Of a stretch of DNA of 55,129 nucleotides, positions 1-9,200 are shown piece by piece. Source of the DNA: a virus. The stretch lies in IMG/VR virus record IMGVR_UViG_3300014911_000007, positions 1-55,129 of that record; one strand, written 5' to 3'. The notes under the pieces were generated by a model. The model searched no databases. It was not told where the DNA came from and worked only from the letters and a program-made list of their open reading frames with translations. The position numbers were made by a program, and so were the translations under genes. The stretch's first letter is position 1, and each line of letters starts with the position of its first letter.

Positions 1-309
1 ACGCCGCCGGGCTATAGATGGTGCGCTCGTTGTGAGCAATTCAAGCTGCTTAGTGAGTTTTCCAAGTCCGACTCTTACTGCCGAGCATGCCGACGGGAAT
101 ATATGAGAGAGTATCGGGCTAGGACTAAGGGCCGGAAGCCAGTAGAAATCGTTGAGACTAGAATGGTTTTTCTCTGCCCCGAGTGCGGGACAGAGCTTGT
201 AGTCGAAGAAACCAGTAACAACGAGCCGCTTTGGTGTCCGTTCGACAATACAGAATTTCGCGTGTCGTTGAAAGCTAACGTTTATACGGTACCTACCCCC
301 GAAAAGTAG
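1..309 (+). CDS. Zinc-finger protein, 5'-truncated by window edge
   Basis: The frame is open from base 1 to the TAG at 307-309, giving 102 visible residues. An N-terminal CxxC pair (visible residues 8 and 11) and a second pair (27 and 30) form a four-Cys zinc site of the type seen at the N-terminus of phage HNH and endonuclease VII proteins. A third CxxC (59, 62) follows, with a lone Cys near 79. No nuclease core follows, so I do not call an endonuclease. An internal ATG at 103 would remove the first zinc site and has no SD site, so I read the gene as continuing from upstream. The last three bases of the window are GTG in this frame, which would be a start codon if the molecule were circular; that is speculation. 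Confidence 0.6.
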   Translation, partial: TPPGYRWCARCEQFKLLSEFSKSDSYCRACRREYMREYRARTKGRKPVEIVETRMVFLCPECGTELVVEETSNNEPLWCPFDNTEFRVSLKANVYTVPTPEK

Positions 310-331
310 ACGACACGCCCCCTGAAATCAC

Positions 332-360
332 TTGACATAATAACTGGAGTGTGGTATACT
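332..360 (+). promoter_or_regulatory. Extended -10 sigma70-type promoter for the packaging operon
   Basis: TTGACA at 332-337, a 17-base spacer and TATACT at 355-360, preceded by TGG (extended -10). It shares the block TTGACATAAT and the TGG-TAT element with sites at 16381 and 46504. Transcription would start near 367, just ahead of the SD site of the gene at 399. Confidence 0.8.
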
Positions 361-364
361 CCAG
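344..364. promoter_or_regulatory. Candidate operator: inverted repeat over the -10 box
   Basis: CTGGAGT (344-350) and ACTCCAG (358-364) form a perfect 7-base inverted repeat around a 7-base centre. It covers the spacer end and the whole -10 of the promoter at 332-360. A bound dimer would block the polymerase. No other copy was noticed. Confidence 0.45.
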
Positions 365-398
365 CAATAGGCCATCCTTGTTGGAGGGTTATTTTCGT

Positions 399-1184
399 AT
401 GCCCGACCCCATCATCGACTACTTACCTCCGTGGTTCGTCAACTCGCTTGCCGAGCGGTCTAGGAGAAAACTTCGACGCATTCCAGCTTTCGTAGGCGAT
501 ATACCGTGGTACTATCGTCTTTTTGGGCAGGATCGAAGCGGGGACCCGCGCCTTGGTGGATATTATCAGCCGTGGCCGCCTAGATATGTCTGGCTTCGTA
601 CCGTTGACGAGAATGCGACAACTCCGATGCACGAGGCTATTCATGCCATAGACCCTCATCTAGACCCGATACCATGGATAACTGAATCTCCTGACATGCC
701 GGATTGGAGGTACGATCTTATTCATTCGCCGAGATTAGATGAAATCCGCTATTACTACACCGGCGGCGGGGCATCAACGACTTATTGGACAATTGATGAG
801 TTTTTGCCGTTATCTCTTCAAACTCGGCAGTTTGCCTTATCTATGGTTCCGGCTTACGAACGCGCTGCGTGGCTGCGATCTGGGCTGTTCAATCCAATTG
901 CAGCGGTACCAAGGGAAGCCGTCGAGGCCGGGTTTCGATCCTGGCAGCATGAGGGACGAAAGCTAGGCATGGAACCTGTGGCCGAACCGTTCCCGAATGT
1001 CTATCCGCCATCGCCCCCACAATTTACTGCTAAGAGGGCAGTTGATAAGCCACAGAGGATCGCTGATTTATTGAAAGAGCAGCTATTTGAGACCTACGAT
1101 GCTAAGCGACGGCGGCAAATTCGCCAATTGTGGGGTAAAGGATGGACGGCCCCTCCGCCCGCTATCGGGATGGAGCATTACTAA
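399..1184 (+). CDS. HExxH protein (putative zinc metallopeptidase) before terminase
   Basis: 261 residues. An in-frame ATG at 351 lies inside the promoter, so I use ATG 399, which has GGAGGG at 383-388. The motif HEAIH (His78, Glu79, His82) with following Ala and Asp matches the zincin HExxH signature; a third metal ligand could not be assigned. The protein is rich in Trp, Tyr and Pro. It sits directly before the large terminase, where a small terminase is often found, but the sequence does not resemble one. Its stop overlaps the terminase ATG (TAATG), so translation is likely coupled. Peptidase activity is inferred from one motif only. Confidence 0.6.
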   Translation: MPDPIIDYLPPWFVNSLAERSRRKLRRIPAFVGDIPWYYRLFGQDRSGDPRLGGYYQPWPPRYVWLRTVDENATTPMHEAIHAIDPHLDPIPWITESPDMPDWRYDLIHSPRLDEIRYYYTGGGASTTYWTIDEFLPLSLQTRQFALSMVPAYERAAWLRSGLFNPIAAVPREAVEAGFRSWQHEGRKLGMEPVAEPFPNVYPPSPPQFTAKRAVDKPQRIADLLKEQLFETYDAKRRRQIRQLWGKGWTAPPPAIGMEHY

Positions 1185-2731
1185 TGATATCATTGGTTGA
1201 TTGGATCGAAGCGCCAGACGGCGGATTCTACGTCAAACAGAATTGGGACTGGGAACACAACAAATGGACCGGCCCCAGTCGGCTTCAAATAATGGACTAC
1301 GAGCGTCGCATCTTCCAGCATTGCTTTACGCTAGACCCAGAGAAAGACGCATTCCCTTATGTGACGGTCGTGTTAAGTGCCCCGAAGAAGTCCGGCAAGT
1401 CGTGCTGGGCGGCGATGATTGGTATGTGGTACGCGCTCAATGCCCCGCCCTGCGAGGTGTATGTTCTAGCGAACGACGAGGATCAGGCTCGATCCCGTGT
1501 CTACGAGGATATGACGTTCCATATGAAGTACCACATGGGCCTGCGACCGAAGAAAAATGAGATTATCTTGCCGAACGATACACTCGTCAAGGTTTTATCT
1601 GGTGATTATACTGGTGCCGCTGGTGCTCGTCATGGTTTGACATTGTGGGATGAGTTATGGGGCTTTAGAAATGAGGCTGCTCGCCGACTTTGGGCAGAGA
1701 TGCTCCCGATCCCGACAGTCCCGTACCCGCTGCGTGTGGTCGTGACGTATGCTGGGATCGAGGGCGAATCCGAGCTACTTTGGAACCTGTATGAGGAGGC
1801 TTTTCTGAACGGGACACCGGTGCCGGAACTTGAGGATATCGTGGACGAGGACGGTGAGCCGGTGTGTCGTACAGACGGGAAGGGCACGTTCATTTATTGG
1901 GACACCGTTCCCCGAAAGCCGTGGCAGACACACGAGTATTACGAGCAACAGCTTGCAGACCCGTCTCTACGACCCATGGACTTCCTCCGCCTGCATCGCA
2001 ACCAATGGGTAACTGGCGAGGAGGAATTCATCGCCATTCAATATTGGGATAAGGCGGCGACCCTGAGTGGCCCGATCATTTATGACACTTCGGACGAGCG
2101 GCGGAATTTGCCCGTCTCGGTAGGTGTAGACGCCAGCACGAAACACGATACGACGGCGGTGGTTGGGTGCTATTACGATGCTAACCACAAGAAAGTGGGC
2201 ATCGCCTTCCATCGAATTTGGAAGCCCGCTGGAGGGATTGTGGATTTATCCGAAGTAGAAGAATATATTCTGACTATTGCCAAGGTATGTCACATCAATA
2301 CCTTGGTTTATGACCCAACACAACTTCACCAGATGATGACAAACTTGGCTAAGCGCGGCTTCAAGACGGTCGAGTTTAGCCAAAACTCTAAACTGATGAG
2401 CGCCGCTACTCAGCATCTCTACGAACTCTTTGTGGGTGGGAATATCGAGGTCTATCCAAATGATGAGCTTCGCAATCACATCAAGTTTGCCAAGGTAGAG
2501 ATTAAGGGCGGCGTACCGAGGCTAACGAAATCAAGCAAGCGTAGCAAGAATAAGATTGATGCGGCGGTAGCCCTGGCTATGGCGGCCTATGATGCCGTAC
2601 AGCGGGGCGGGGTGGATACAACGGAACCCATTATCATTGCGTCTCCGTTCTCAGATGCGACTTCCTTCGACCAAAAGACGCCGCAGCAAATCCTTGAGGA
2701 AAAGTACTTACCGGAGGCTTTAAGGAGCTAA
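1184..2731 (+). CDS. terL: Terminase large subunit
   Basis: 515 residues from ATG 1184 (GGAG at 1172-1175); an upstream ATG at 1142 is inside the previous gene and has no SD site. This is the packaging motor that cuts and translocates DNA into the prohead. The ATPase part shows a Walker A-like SAPKKSGKS (about residues 65-73), Walker B LTLWDE (152-157) and a coupling-motif region TYAGIEGES (188-196). The RNase H-like nuclease part shows GVDASTKHDT with Asp316, VYDP with Asp377 and KIDAAVALAMA with Asp459. Length and order fit the Terminase_1-type family. The portal gene follows after one base. Confidence 0.95.
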   Translation: MISLVDWIEAPDGGFYVKQNWDWEHNKWTGPSRLQIMDYERRIFQHCFTLDPEKDAFPYVTVVLSAPKKSGKSCWAAMIGMWYALNAPPCEVYVLANDEDQARSRVYEDMTFHMKYHMGLRPKKNEIILPNDTLVKVLSGDYTGAAGARHGLTLWDELWGFRNEAARRLWAEMLPIPTVPYPLRVVVTYAGIEGESELLWNLYEEAFLNGTPVPELEDIVDEDGEPVCRTDGKGTFIYWDTVPRKPWQTHEYYEQQLADPSLRPMDFLRLHRNQWVTGEEEFIAIQYWDKAATLSGPIIYDTSDERRNLPVSVGVDASTKHDTTAVVGCYYDANHKKVGIAFHRIWKPAGGIVDLSEVEEYILTIAKVCHINTLVYDPTQLHQMMTNLAKRGFKTVEFSQNSKLMSAATQHLYELFVGGNIEVYPNDELRNHIKFAKVEIKGGVPRLTKSSKRSKNKIDAAVALAMAAYDAVQRGGVDTTEPIIIASPFSDATSFDQKTPQQILEEKYLPEALRS

Positions 2732-2732
2732 G

Positions 2733-4610
2733 ATGGCGCAGAATATTATTGAACCACAGAAAGTCACTGGCGATCTTCAGTTAGCCGAATTGTTGGCAGA
2801 ATATGCCCGCGCTAAGCGAGAGACCGAGGACTTCCATAAGAATATTATTCGCTGGCGGAATTGGTATAACTTCGAACATTACAAGCGGGACCCACTTCCA
2901 GGCGAGGAGCGGTATACCGATCCAACCCCAACGAATGTGGTGGACACGGCAGTTGGAATTATGTTAAGTCGTGGGGTTCGTTGGGTGGCGTCTGGATTTG
3001 AGCCGTATGCCACTGAGACCGAAGTCGCCAGTAAGATTGAGAAGTACATCGCTGGTACGGTAGAGGCGAACAATATCCGCGAAGAGATGGATGTTCTGGC
3101 GATGGTGGCGACATACTTTATTAGAGACGGCATGGGTGTTATCTACTCTCCGTTTGATCCCATCTTAGCTGATGACTTAGCCACGCAGGTCATGGTTCCG
3201 GCTCCCGGCGGGGACGATGTGATGATTATTGAGGGCTTTATGGAGACGCCGCTTCGGGTTCAGGCTATTGACCCGCTGAACATCGCTCTTCTGCCGGGCG
3301 GCCCTCAGCGGTGGGGGTCGATCTTCAGGACAGAGCGCATGACCGTTTATGATGTGGAGAACCTATATGGCGTTCAACTCAACAACTGGAAGCACCTGAC
3401 CGATCAGCAAAAGATGACCCAGTACGGCCAATTGATTGATATTTGGCGATGGGTTCGCAAGCCGAAGATGGAAGCCGGACAGCTTCCTTTGGATGGCTTT
3501 GAAGGGGAAATGCCGGTTTCCCTGCGGGAAGAGTGGGTGGTCCAACACGCCGTTATCTTTGAGAAGGAGTGGATTTACGAACTAGAGGATACGGATTATC
3601 CAGACATTCCTTATACCATTGGCTTCTTCAAGCCTGTAGACCCGGCAAAGACGAAGAATTGGTCTCATAGTATTATAAGTCCGCTGGAGGATTCGACCGC
3701 CTTCGTCGAGAAGTCCATCAACCGGCGGCAGCGGCAGATTACCATGCTTACCGGTCTGCCTCTTATCGCCCGCTTGATGCAGGGTCGAACCATTGCAGTC
3801 GACGCTTCTATAGCGAACGTGGTAACTATCCACCCAGACGAGAACCTGGAGTTCCCACGCTGGCCTGGAAATCCGCCAGACGTTGAGCAGCAGCTACAGT
3901 TCTTCCAGCGTCGTCAATCGCAGGCAGGCTTCTCCGAGCCTGATTTGACGGGCGGGGCGGCTTCTGGTTACGCGCTATCGCAGGTTGCAGATGCTAACAA
4001 GATCAAGTTGCAGCAGCCTATCCGTCAGTTCGAGTTCCTGCTGACTAACTGGGCGCGTAAGCTGCTGCGCCTGACGGCTAGAATGGCGGCGGGTAAAGCC
4101 ATCCATGTCTATGGTAGTCTGCGTGGGCAGAGCTTTACTGACCAGATTATCGCTCAGGACTTCGCCACTTATCTCGTCCGGGCAAAATTGGAGCCGGAGT
4201 ATCCGGGTGAAGAGGTCCGCAAGAGCGCCCTGGCGACACAGGCTACAGGTAAGATGTCGCTCGAAACTATTATGCAGCGCTACTACAATATCCAGCAGCC
4301 GGATGACGAGATAAAGCGCATGATTAGGGAGCAGGCTAAGATGCACCCATTGGTTATCGAATACGGCATCCGAAAGTACCTCATGGAGCTTGCGGATGAA
4401 GGCGACGAGGCAGCCATTATGACGTTGATGGCTATGGAGCAACAGGCTGGCCGTGGCGGGGGCGGAGCGGCTCCTGGTCCTCAGCCGTTGGGAGGCGTGA
4501 TGTCCGCTACTGGCGAGCCGACGCCACAGGAACGCGGGCGGCGGCCTCCTGGACAGAATGAGGAAGAGGTCGTTGGAAGCCTAGCAAACTTGGCCCCAGG
4601 ATTGGAGTAA
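2733..4610 (+). CDS. Portal protein
   Basis: 625 residues, starting one base after the terminase stop, with SD AAGGAG before the ATG. It would form the dodecameric ring at the capsid vertex through which DNA passes. Support is its position, its length and a portal-like middle (segments such as GLPLIARL and a long helical stretch near residues 420-460 rich in Gln, Leu and Arg). The C-terminal 60 residues are low-complexity Gly, Pro and Gln. I identified it mainly from context and overall character rather than a diagnostic motif. Confidence 0.85.
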   Translation: MAQNIIEPQKVTGDLQLAELLAEYARAKRETEDFHKNIIRWRNWYNFEHYKRDPLPGEERYTDPTPTNVVDTAVGIMLSRGVRWVASGFEPYATETEVASKIEKYIAGTVEANNIREEMDVLAMVATYFIRDGMGVIYSPFDPILADDLATQVMVPAPGGDDVMIIEGFMETPLRVQAIDPLNIALLPGGPQRWGSIFRTERMTVYDVENLYGVQLNNWKHLTDQQKMTQYGQLIDIWRWVRKPKMEAGQLPLDGFEGEMPVSLREEWVVQHAVIFEKEWIYELEDTDYPDIPYTIGFFKPVDPAKTKNWSHSIISPLEDSTAFVEKSINRRQRQITMLTGLPLIARLMQGRTIAVDASIANVVTIHPDENLEFPRWPGNPPDVEQQLQFFQRRQSQAGFSEPDLTGGAASGYALSQVADANKIKLQQPIRQFEFLLTNWARKLLRLTARMAAGKAIHVYGSLRGQSFTDQIIAQDFATYLVRAKLEPEYPGEEVRKSALATQATGKMSLETIMQRYYNIQQPDDEIKRMIREQAKMHPLVIEYGIRKYLMELADEGDEAAIMTLMAMEQQAGRGGGGAAPGPQPLGGVMSATGEPTPQERGRRPPGQNEEEVVGSLANLAPGLE

Positions 4611-4618
4611 GGCTTACT
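4606..4618. repeat. Palindrome AGTAA-GGC-TTACT, copy 1
   Basis: Perfect 5-base arms. It covers the portal stop codon and abuts the next ATG at 4619, so its AAGG may also act as an SD site. One of nine perfect copies in the window. Confidence 0.75.
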
Positions 4619-4828
4619 ATGAAAGACATTTTCGACGAAGTAGTTAAAGAAGTTAGCAAGGGAATTATCGAGGGGGTTGAGGTGTTTGGTGCAGATCGGG
4701 ACCCCGATCTCCGCGTCTACAATCGCTTGGATCAGGACGCGTTTGACAAGCTGGCGAAGCGTTATGGATTTGAGAATGTAGCCGAATACATTCGACAGAT
4801 GGAATTAAAGCGCTTAGGAGTGAAGTAA
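4619..4828 (+). CDS. Small hypothetical protein of the head operon
   Basis: 69 residues, ATG immediately after a palindrome copy. An acidic N-terminal helix is followed by a short basic C-terminus. No family was recognised. It lies between the portal and a Gly/Pro-rich protein and ends one base before the next ATG, so it belongs to the same transcript. Confidence 0.75.
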   Translation: MKDIFDEVVKEVSKGIIEGVEVFGADRDPDLRVYNRLDQDAFDKLAKRYGFENVAEYIRQMELKRLGVK

Positions 4829-4829
4829 C

Positions 4830-5993
4830 ATGGCATTAATTGGACCCTCTAAAATCAGCGGCAGGACTGTCAGAGCATCACGACGTGGGCCGAGATATTC
4901 GTATATGTCTATCAATCCGGGCCTATATCGTCAGCGTCCTAAGCCTCGCATACGAACTGCTGGTCAAAAGAGAACTCTTTCGCCGCGGTTTACGGGGCGC
5001 GGAATTACGACATTCCGGGTGAGACCGCCTACACCGCCATTGACGCCCCCGGACTATTCTAAGCAAGTTCAATATCCCGGCCTCACGCCCGAGGAGAGCT
5101 TCGAGGTCGAGGATATGATGCGTCGCTACAACATACGAACAACGTTCGGCGGTGCGCCGCCGGGATATGTTGAGAATCCTTTCGAAAAGGGCGGTGGGTT
5201 CACTATTACACCGGCAGGGGGTGGGGGTGGCGGCGGGATTCTACCTCCGCCTCCGAGTGAGGAATATGGCTACCAGCCCATAGATGTCGAATGGGTGATC
5301 GGTAATTACGCTGTATCGGACAAAGCTCCATCCTGGTGGAGACCATTCGATATCAAGGATAAGAGCCAGTACAATCGCCCCGATGTGGCATTTACCCTAA
5401 TGGCGAATGCGCTTATCGGCAGCGGCGCGCTAAGCGATGAGGATGCTCGTGCCTTGGCAAAGCAGCTTTATGCGATGTGGGGCCGAGCCGGAGAGAATCC
5501 TTGGGATATCTATTCCGATAAGTTTGCTGACGAGAATCGACCGCCGGGTCGTCGTATTGGAGCACAGGGCCAACCGGCTATTTCCCGCCAATTGGCACTG
5601 ATAGGGCAAACGGCTCCTGGTGGTGTGATTGATGAACGAAGCATCTATTCCCGCGAACGGGCCAACCGAATCCTACAGGCATTGAGTCGTATGCGGGAGG
5701 CTACGGTCGGCGGGAACGTTTGGAAGTTTGGCCCCGGTTACCAGTACCTACAAAATATAGCCGGGGCGCTGGGGACGGCTGGCCCAGTGGCACGGACACG
5801 GGCACAAAGGCTGGAGGTACTCGGAGCGTTAGACCCGCTTCTGGCTCAGGCTAAGAGCGGTGAATTGTCAGCGTTTGCTCCACTGGCCCAAATGATTGCG
5901 CAGCCGTTCTACACCTACGCGCCGCCGAGGGTTTCCCGAACCCAGGAGGGTCGCTACCAGTTTGGACGCCGGTCCAAGTATCTAACATTCTAG
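4830..5993 (+). CDS. Hypothetical head-module protein with disordered N-terminus
   Basis: 387 residues. The first 75 residues are rich in Arg, Pro and Gly and probably disordered and basic. A Gly run near residue 130 (about 8 Gly in 10) is followed by Pro-Pro-Pro and then a folded part (about 150-387) with predicted helices rich in Ala, Leu and Arg. No family was recognised. Its position between portal and the giant gene suggests a virion or assembly role. A basic disordered tail could contact DNA; that is inference. Confidence 0.75.
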   Translation: MALIGPSKISGRTVRASRRGPRYSYMSINPGLYRQRPKPRIRTAGQKRTLSPRFTGRGITTFRVRPPTPPLTPPDYSKQVQYPGLTPEESFEVEDMMRRYNIRTTFGGAPPGYVENPFEKGGGFTITPAGGGGGGGILPPPPSEEYGYQPIDVEWVIGNYAVSDKAPSWWRPFDIKDKSQYNRPDVAFTLMANALIGSGALSDEDARALAKQLYAMWGRAGENPWDIYSDKFADENRPPGRRIGAQGQPAISRQLALIGQTAPGGVIDERSIYSRERANRILQALSRMREATVGGNVWKFGPGYQYLQNIAGALGTAGPVARTRAQRLEVLGALDPLLAQAKSGELSAFAPLAQMIAQPFYTYAPPRVSRTQEGRYQFGRRSKYLTF

Positions 5994-6002
5994 GAGGGCA
6001 TA

Positions 6003-6296
6003 ATGAGATACGAATATAAGGTTGAGCGTTTTGATGCTCGCCAACTGAACTATGCGGAGGATAAGCTAAATGTCCTTGGAGATATAGGCTTCAAAGTTGT
6101 TGGTATTCAGCCGACGAATACCTACCATGACTTCATTGTCATTTTGATGAAGGAAGTCGAAGGAGAAGCCAAGAGCAGGGCGAAGGCGAAGGTCATTAAG
6201 CCGATTCGCAAGAAGAACCAAATCAAAACCCCTTCGAAGCCTATGACCAAGGAAGAGCGAGAGGCGCTAGAAAAGCTCCAGGACGAAAAGGAGTAG
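6003..6296 (+). CDS. DUF4177-like small protein
   Basis: 97 residues, with SD GGAGGG just upstream. The first 50 residues follow the DUF4177 pattern: a YEYKV beta strand, a helix with ALN-like residues, LGxxGF and a final IVILMK strand. The C-terminal half is Lys-rich and helical with coiled-coil character. DUF4177 has no settled function. The TAG stop is one base before the giant gene's ATG. Confidence 0.7.
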   Translation: MRYEYKVERFDARQLNYAEDKLNVLGDIGFKVVGIQPTNTYHDFIVILMKEVEGEAKSRAKAKVIKPIRKKNQIKTPSKPMTKEEREALEKLQDEKE

Positions 6297-6297
6297 T

Positions 6298-9200
6298 ATG
6301 GCAAAACGTCGATACGAAGGCGTGAATCCTGAACTGCGGGTGGAGGACGTGCTTAAGACTATCAAGCGCGTCCCGCCACCGGCGGTTGCCCCATCTACAG
6401 AACCGGCAACAGCCCCGTCTACTGCGCCGTTTTGGAAGACGGATGAGTTTCGCGGGGTCGTGCGGAATATGCAGCCTACATCTCCTTCGCCCAATGTTCC
6501 ACACGCCTTTCTGTACTATGACCCAGATAGCCGACAGCTAACGAATGATAAGACGGATTACCGGGTCTACTATAATCCTTGGGATCGAAGCCTGACGTTG
6601 GAACAGACTAAGATTCCAGCAGTCAATGCTACGCTTCAGGTTATCGACCCGCAATTCGATATCTCTCGGCTGGATGAGCAAATCGAGCCTCGAACGACTG
6701 TCACGCCGCTAGAGGTTGAACAGGTCTTTCCCGAAGCGAGAATGCTTGGGGAGCCAATCCCTGGCTTGCCCGGTACCTACCGTATGTCTGAGGAGGCTGA
6801 GCGGGCCATCCGAGCGGCTTACGGTATTGATGAGCAGGCCGTTAGGCGTAAGGCTATCGCCTCGGTAGAGCTTGAAGACGTTCGCGAGGAGCTTGCGAAC
6901 ATTGACAATCAAATCCTATCGGCGTCGTATCCTTCGCCCACTAAAGGGGCTGGTCCGGTCGTAGACCTATCCGATCTTAGCCGACGCCGGGCCGAGTTGA
7001 AGGAGCGTGAGCGAAGGCTGCTCCAGATCATCGAAGAGACGGAAGAAAGCGAACAGCTTGCCGACGAGGCTATCGATCAATTTTCTGAGATTACCGGATT
7101 GAAGCCACGAGAGGTAATGTACGTTCCGGGTCCTGACGGTACGCCGATTGCCGTCAGCGGTCATGACGATTCAGCTATTCAGCGATGGTGGGACGCTACG
7201 TTCGTTCGCCCCCTCAGGAAGTTCACTGAGGAGGCGGCACAAAACCCCGTCTGGCGAGTACTGGGCACGGGCTTTAGGCTTCTGCGTCGTCTTCCGGGTC
7301 ATATTTGGGGCTACATTAATAATCCGCTTCAAGCGATTCCGGCTGGCTGGCAGGCGGCGAGCGCAACGGAATGGTGGAAGACGCGCAACCCGCCGGAGGA
7401 ACTCCGGGTCCGGTATCCTCTCTACTGGCAACAGGAGATGCGGGCCAGGATTGACGAAGAGGCTCTACAAGAGCAGCGGGATGAGGTCAACTTCTTTGCT
7501 GCCCTATCTGCGTTCGGGGCGGGGTGGGCAGAGGCGTTCAAGACGCGCAACTACGAAGAGACCCTATCGTTCTTCGAAGATACGTGGCTTGGCTTCCAGC
7601 GCGCCGCCGAGGACTTGCGCGAGGGACGGTTCCCGGACACCCTTGAGAAGCCGCGATTTGTCACTCCCGAGTTAGCACACATTCTCTCTCCCGACGCAAC
7701 GCCGGAAGAGGTTCGGGCGTGGATTGAGACCGTCGATGACGACGAGCTTTTCGACTTGCTGGGCGTGAGCAATCCGCACGAGTGGCGAACTAAGTTCTAT
7801 ACGAACACCGTTCGCTGGTATGAAGCGGATAAGGGTATCGCTAACGAATTGGCGCGGGTAGCGGCAGCCCAGGAGAAATATCGAACTGATTTCGAGACTG
7901 ATGAGATATGGCTATATGCGGTAGCTAAGGAAGCCGTTGAAAGGGTCAAGCAATATTACAGGGAGAAGTGGGATATCTCTCGTAGTGACTGGCGATACTA
8001 TGACTTCACGGTCACGTATACCGAGTCGTGGGGACCCGAGGACCCTGAAGTCCTCAGGGACCAAATTACGACGGCGCTGGCTTACGCCACGCTTCAAAAG
8101 GGCGATCTCCTGTCTCCACGCGAGATTGAGCTAATTGCTAGTCGCTTTACAGACCCCGGAACCGAATTCTGGGGAGAGCTTCTATTTGACCTATCAAACC
8201 TCATCCCCGGCGCTGTAATGGATAAGGCCATTCTAACCCCGCTCAAATCGCTGTTCAGATTTGCTGGGAAGGGGGTTGGTAAGTTTGTCGAGACGGTAGC
8301 TCCCGATTTTGCAGCGTGGGCAATCAGGACATTCAAAACCTCATCCATAATCTCCCACAGCTATAAGCTCCGCGCTAAGGCGACTGAGACGCTGGGCAAC
8401 ATCGCCTCTGTGGTACGGTCGCCCGGCGATATGAGAGAAGTACTTACTAAGCTGGTTCGAGGGCAATTGACGCCAGACGAAATGGCGGCCTATCGCCTAA
8501 CGGCTCGTCAAGTCCGGCATATCATGGACCCAACTAACGGCGTGGTTATCGAGGCGGCTTTAGATGATCCTGAGGACTTGGTTTCGCTACTTGACCAAGC
8601 CGTCAGCAGAGTCTACGACCAAGTATATAGGCGGCATTTGGGGGATGGCAAGTCTGTAGAGGAGGCGACCAGGCTCGCGGAGGAGTACATCTCCAACGCC
8701 AAGAATATTGTACCGGAGCTAACTCTCCAACTTCAAACGGCATATCTCCGGGCCAGAGAGGTTCTGCCCGGCACCCGCCTTATGCCGGATACGCTTGTAG
8801 GACGGTTGGCCGAGGCGTTGAAGATAGGCTCACCCCCAGCTAAGATTGAAGTCCTTGGGTCTTACAAACTCCCGAAGAGGGTGATAGAGAACGCCATACG
8901 CGGGTTTGTGCAGGGGGTTGGCTTCGCTCGAAATGCGTGGGCCTCGATGGTATTGACCGCACGCCCTGGCTTCACGATCATCAATTATTTTGACACGGCC
9001 TTCCGCGCCGCCGTTCATGGTGCTAACATGCTGGACGAGCTTCGTTACCTGCGAGAGCTTGTCCCCTATTGGCCGGAGGAAATCCCCGGCGGCTTCATGC
9101 GCGCCCTTACCGAGGACCTAGGCGAGGATATCGCCCACCTCATTCTAAGTGGCGAGATCGAGGCGAACTTCTGGACGGTATTCCGCCGAGTGGCTGGTGA

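Noticed and set aside
1-309. Endonuclease VII-like enzyme at the left edge
   Set aside because: Only the zinc-finger start resembles that family; the visible remainder has no catalytic motif.
3975-4442. Minus-strand frame of 155 codons inside the portal gene
   Set aside because: Opposite to a well-supported gene, no SD site, composition of a shadow frame.
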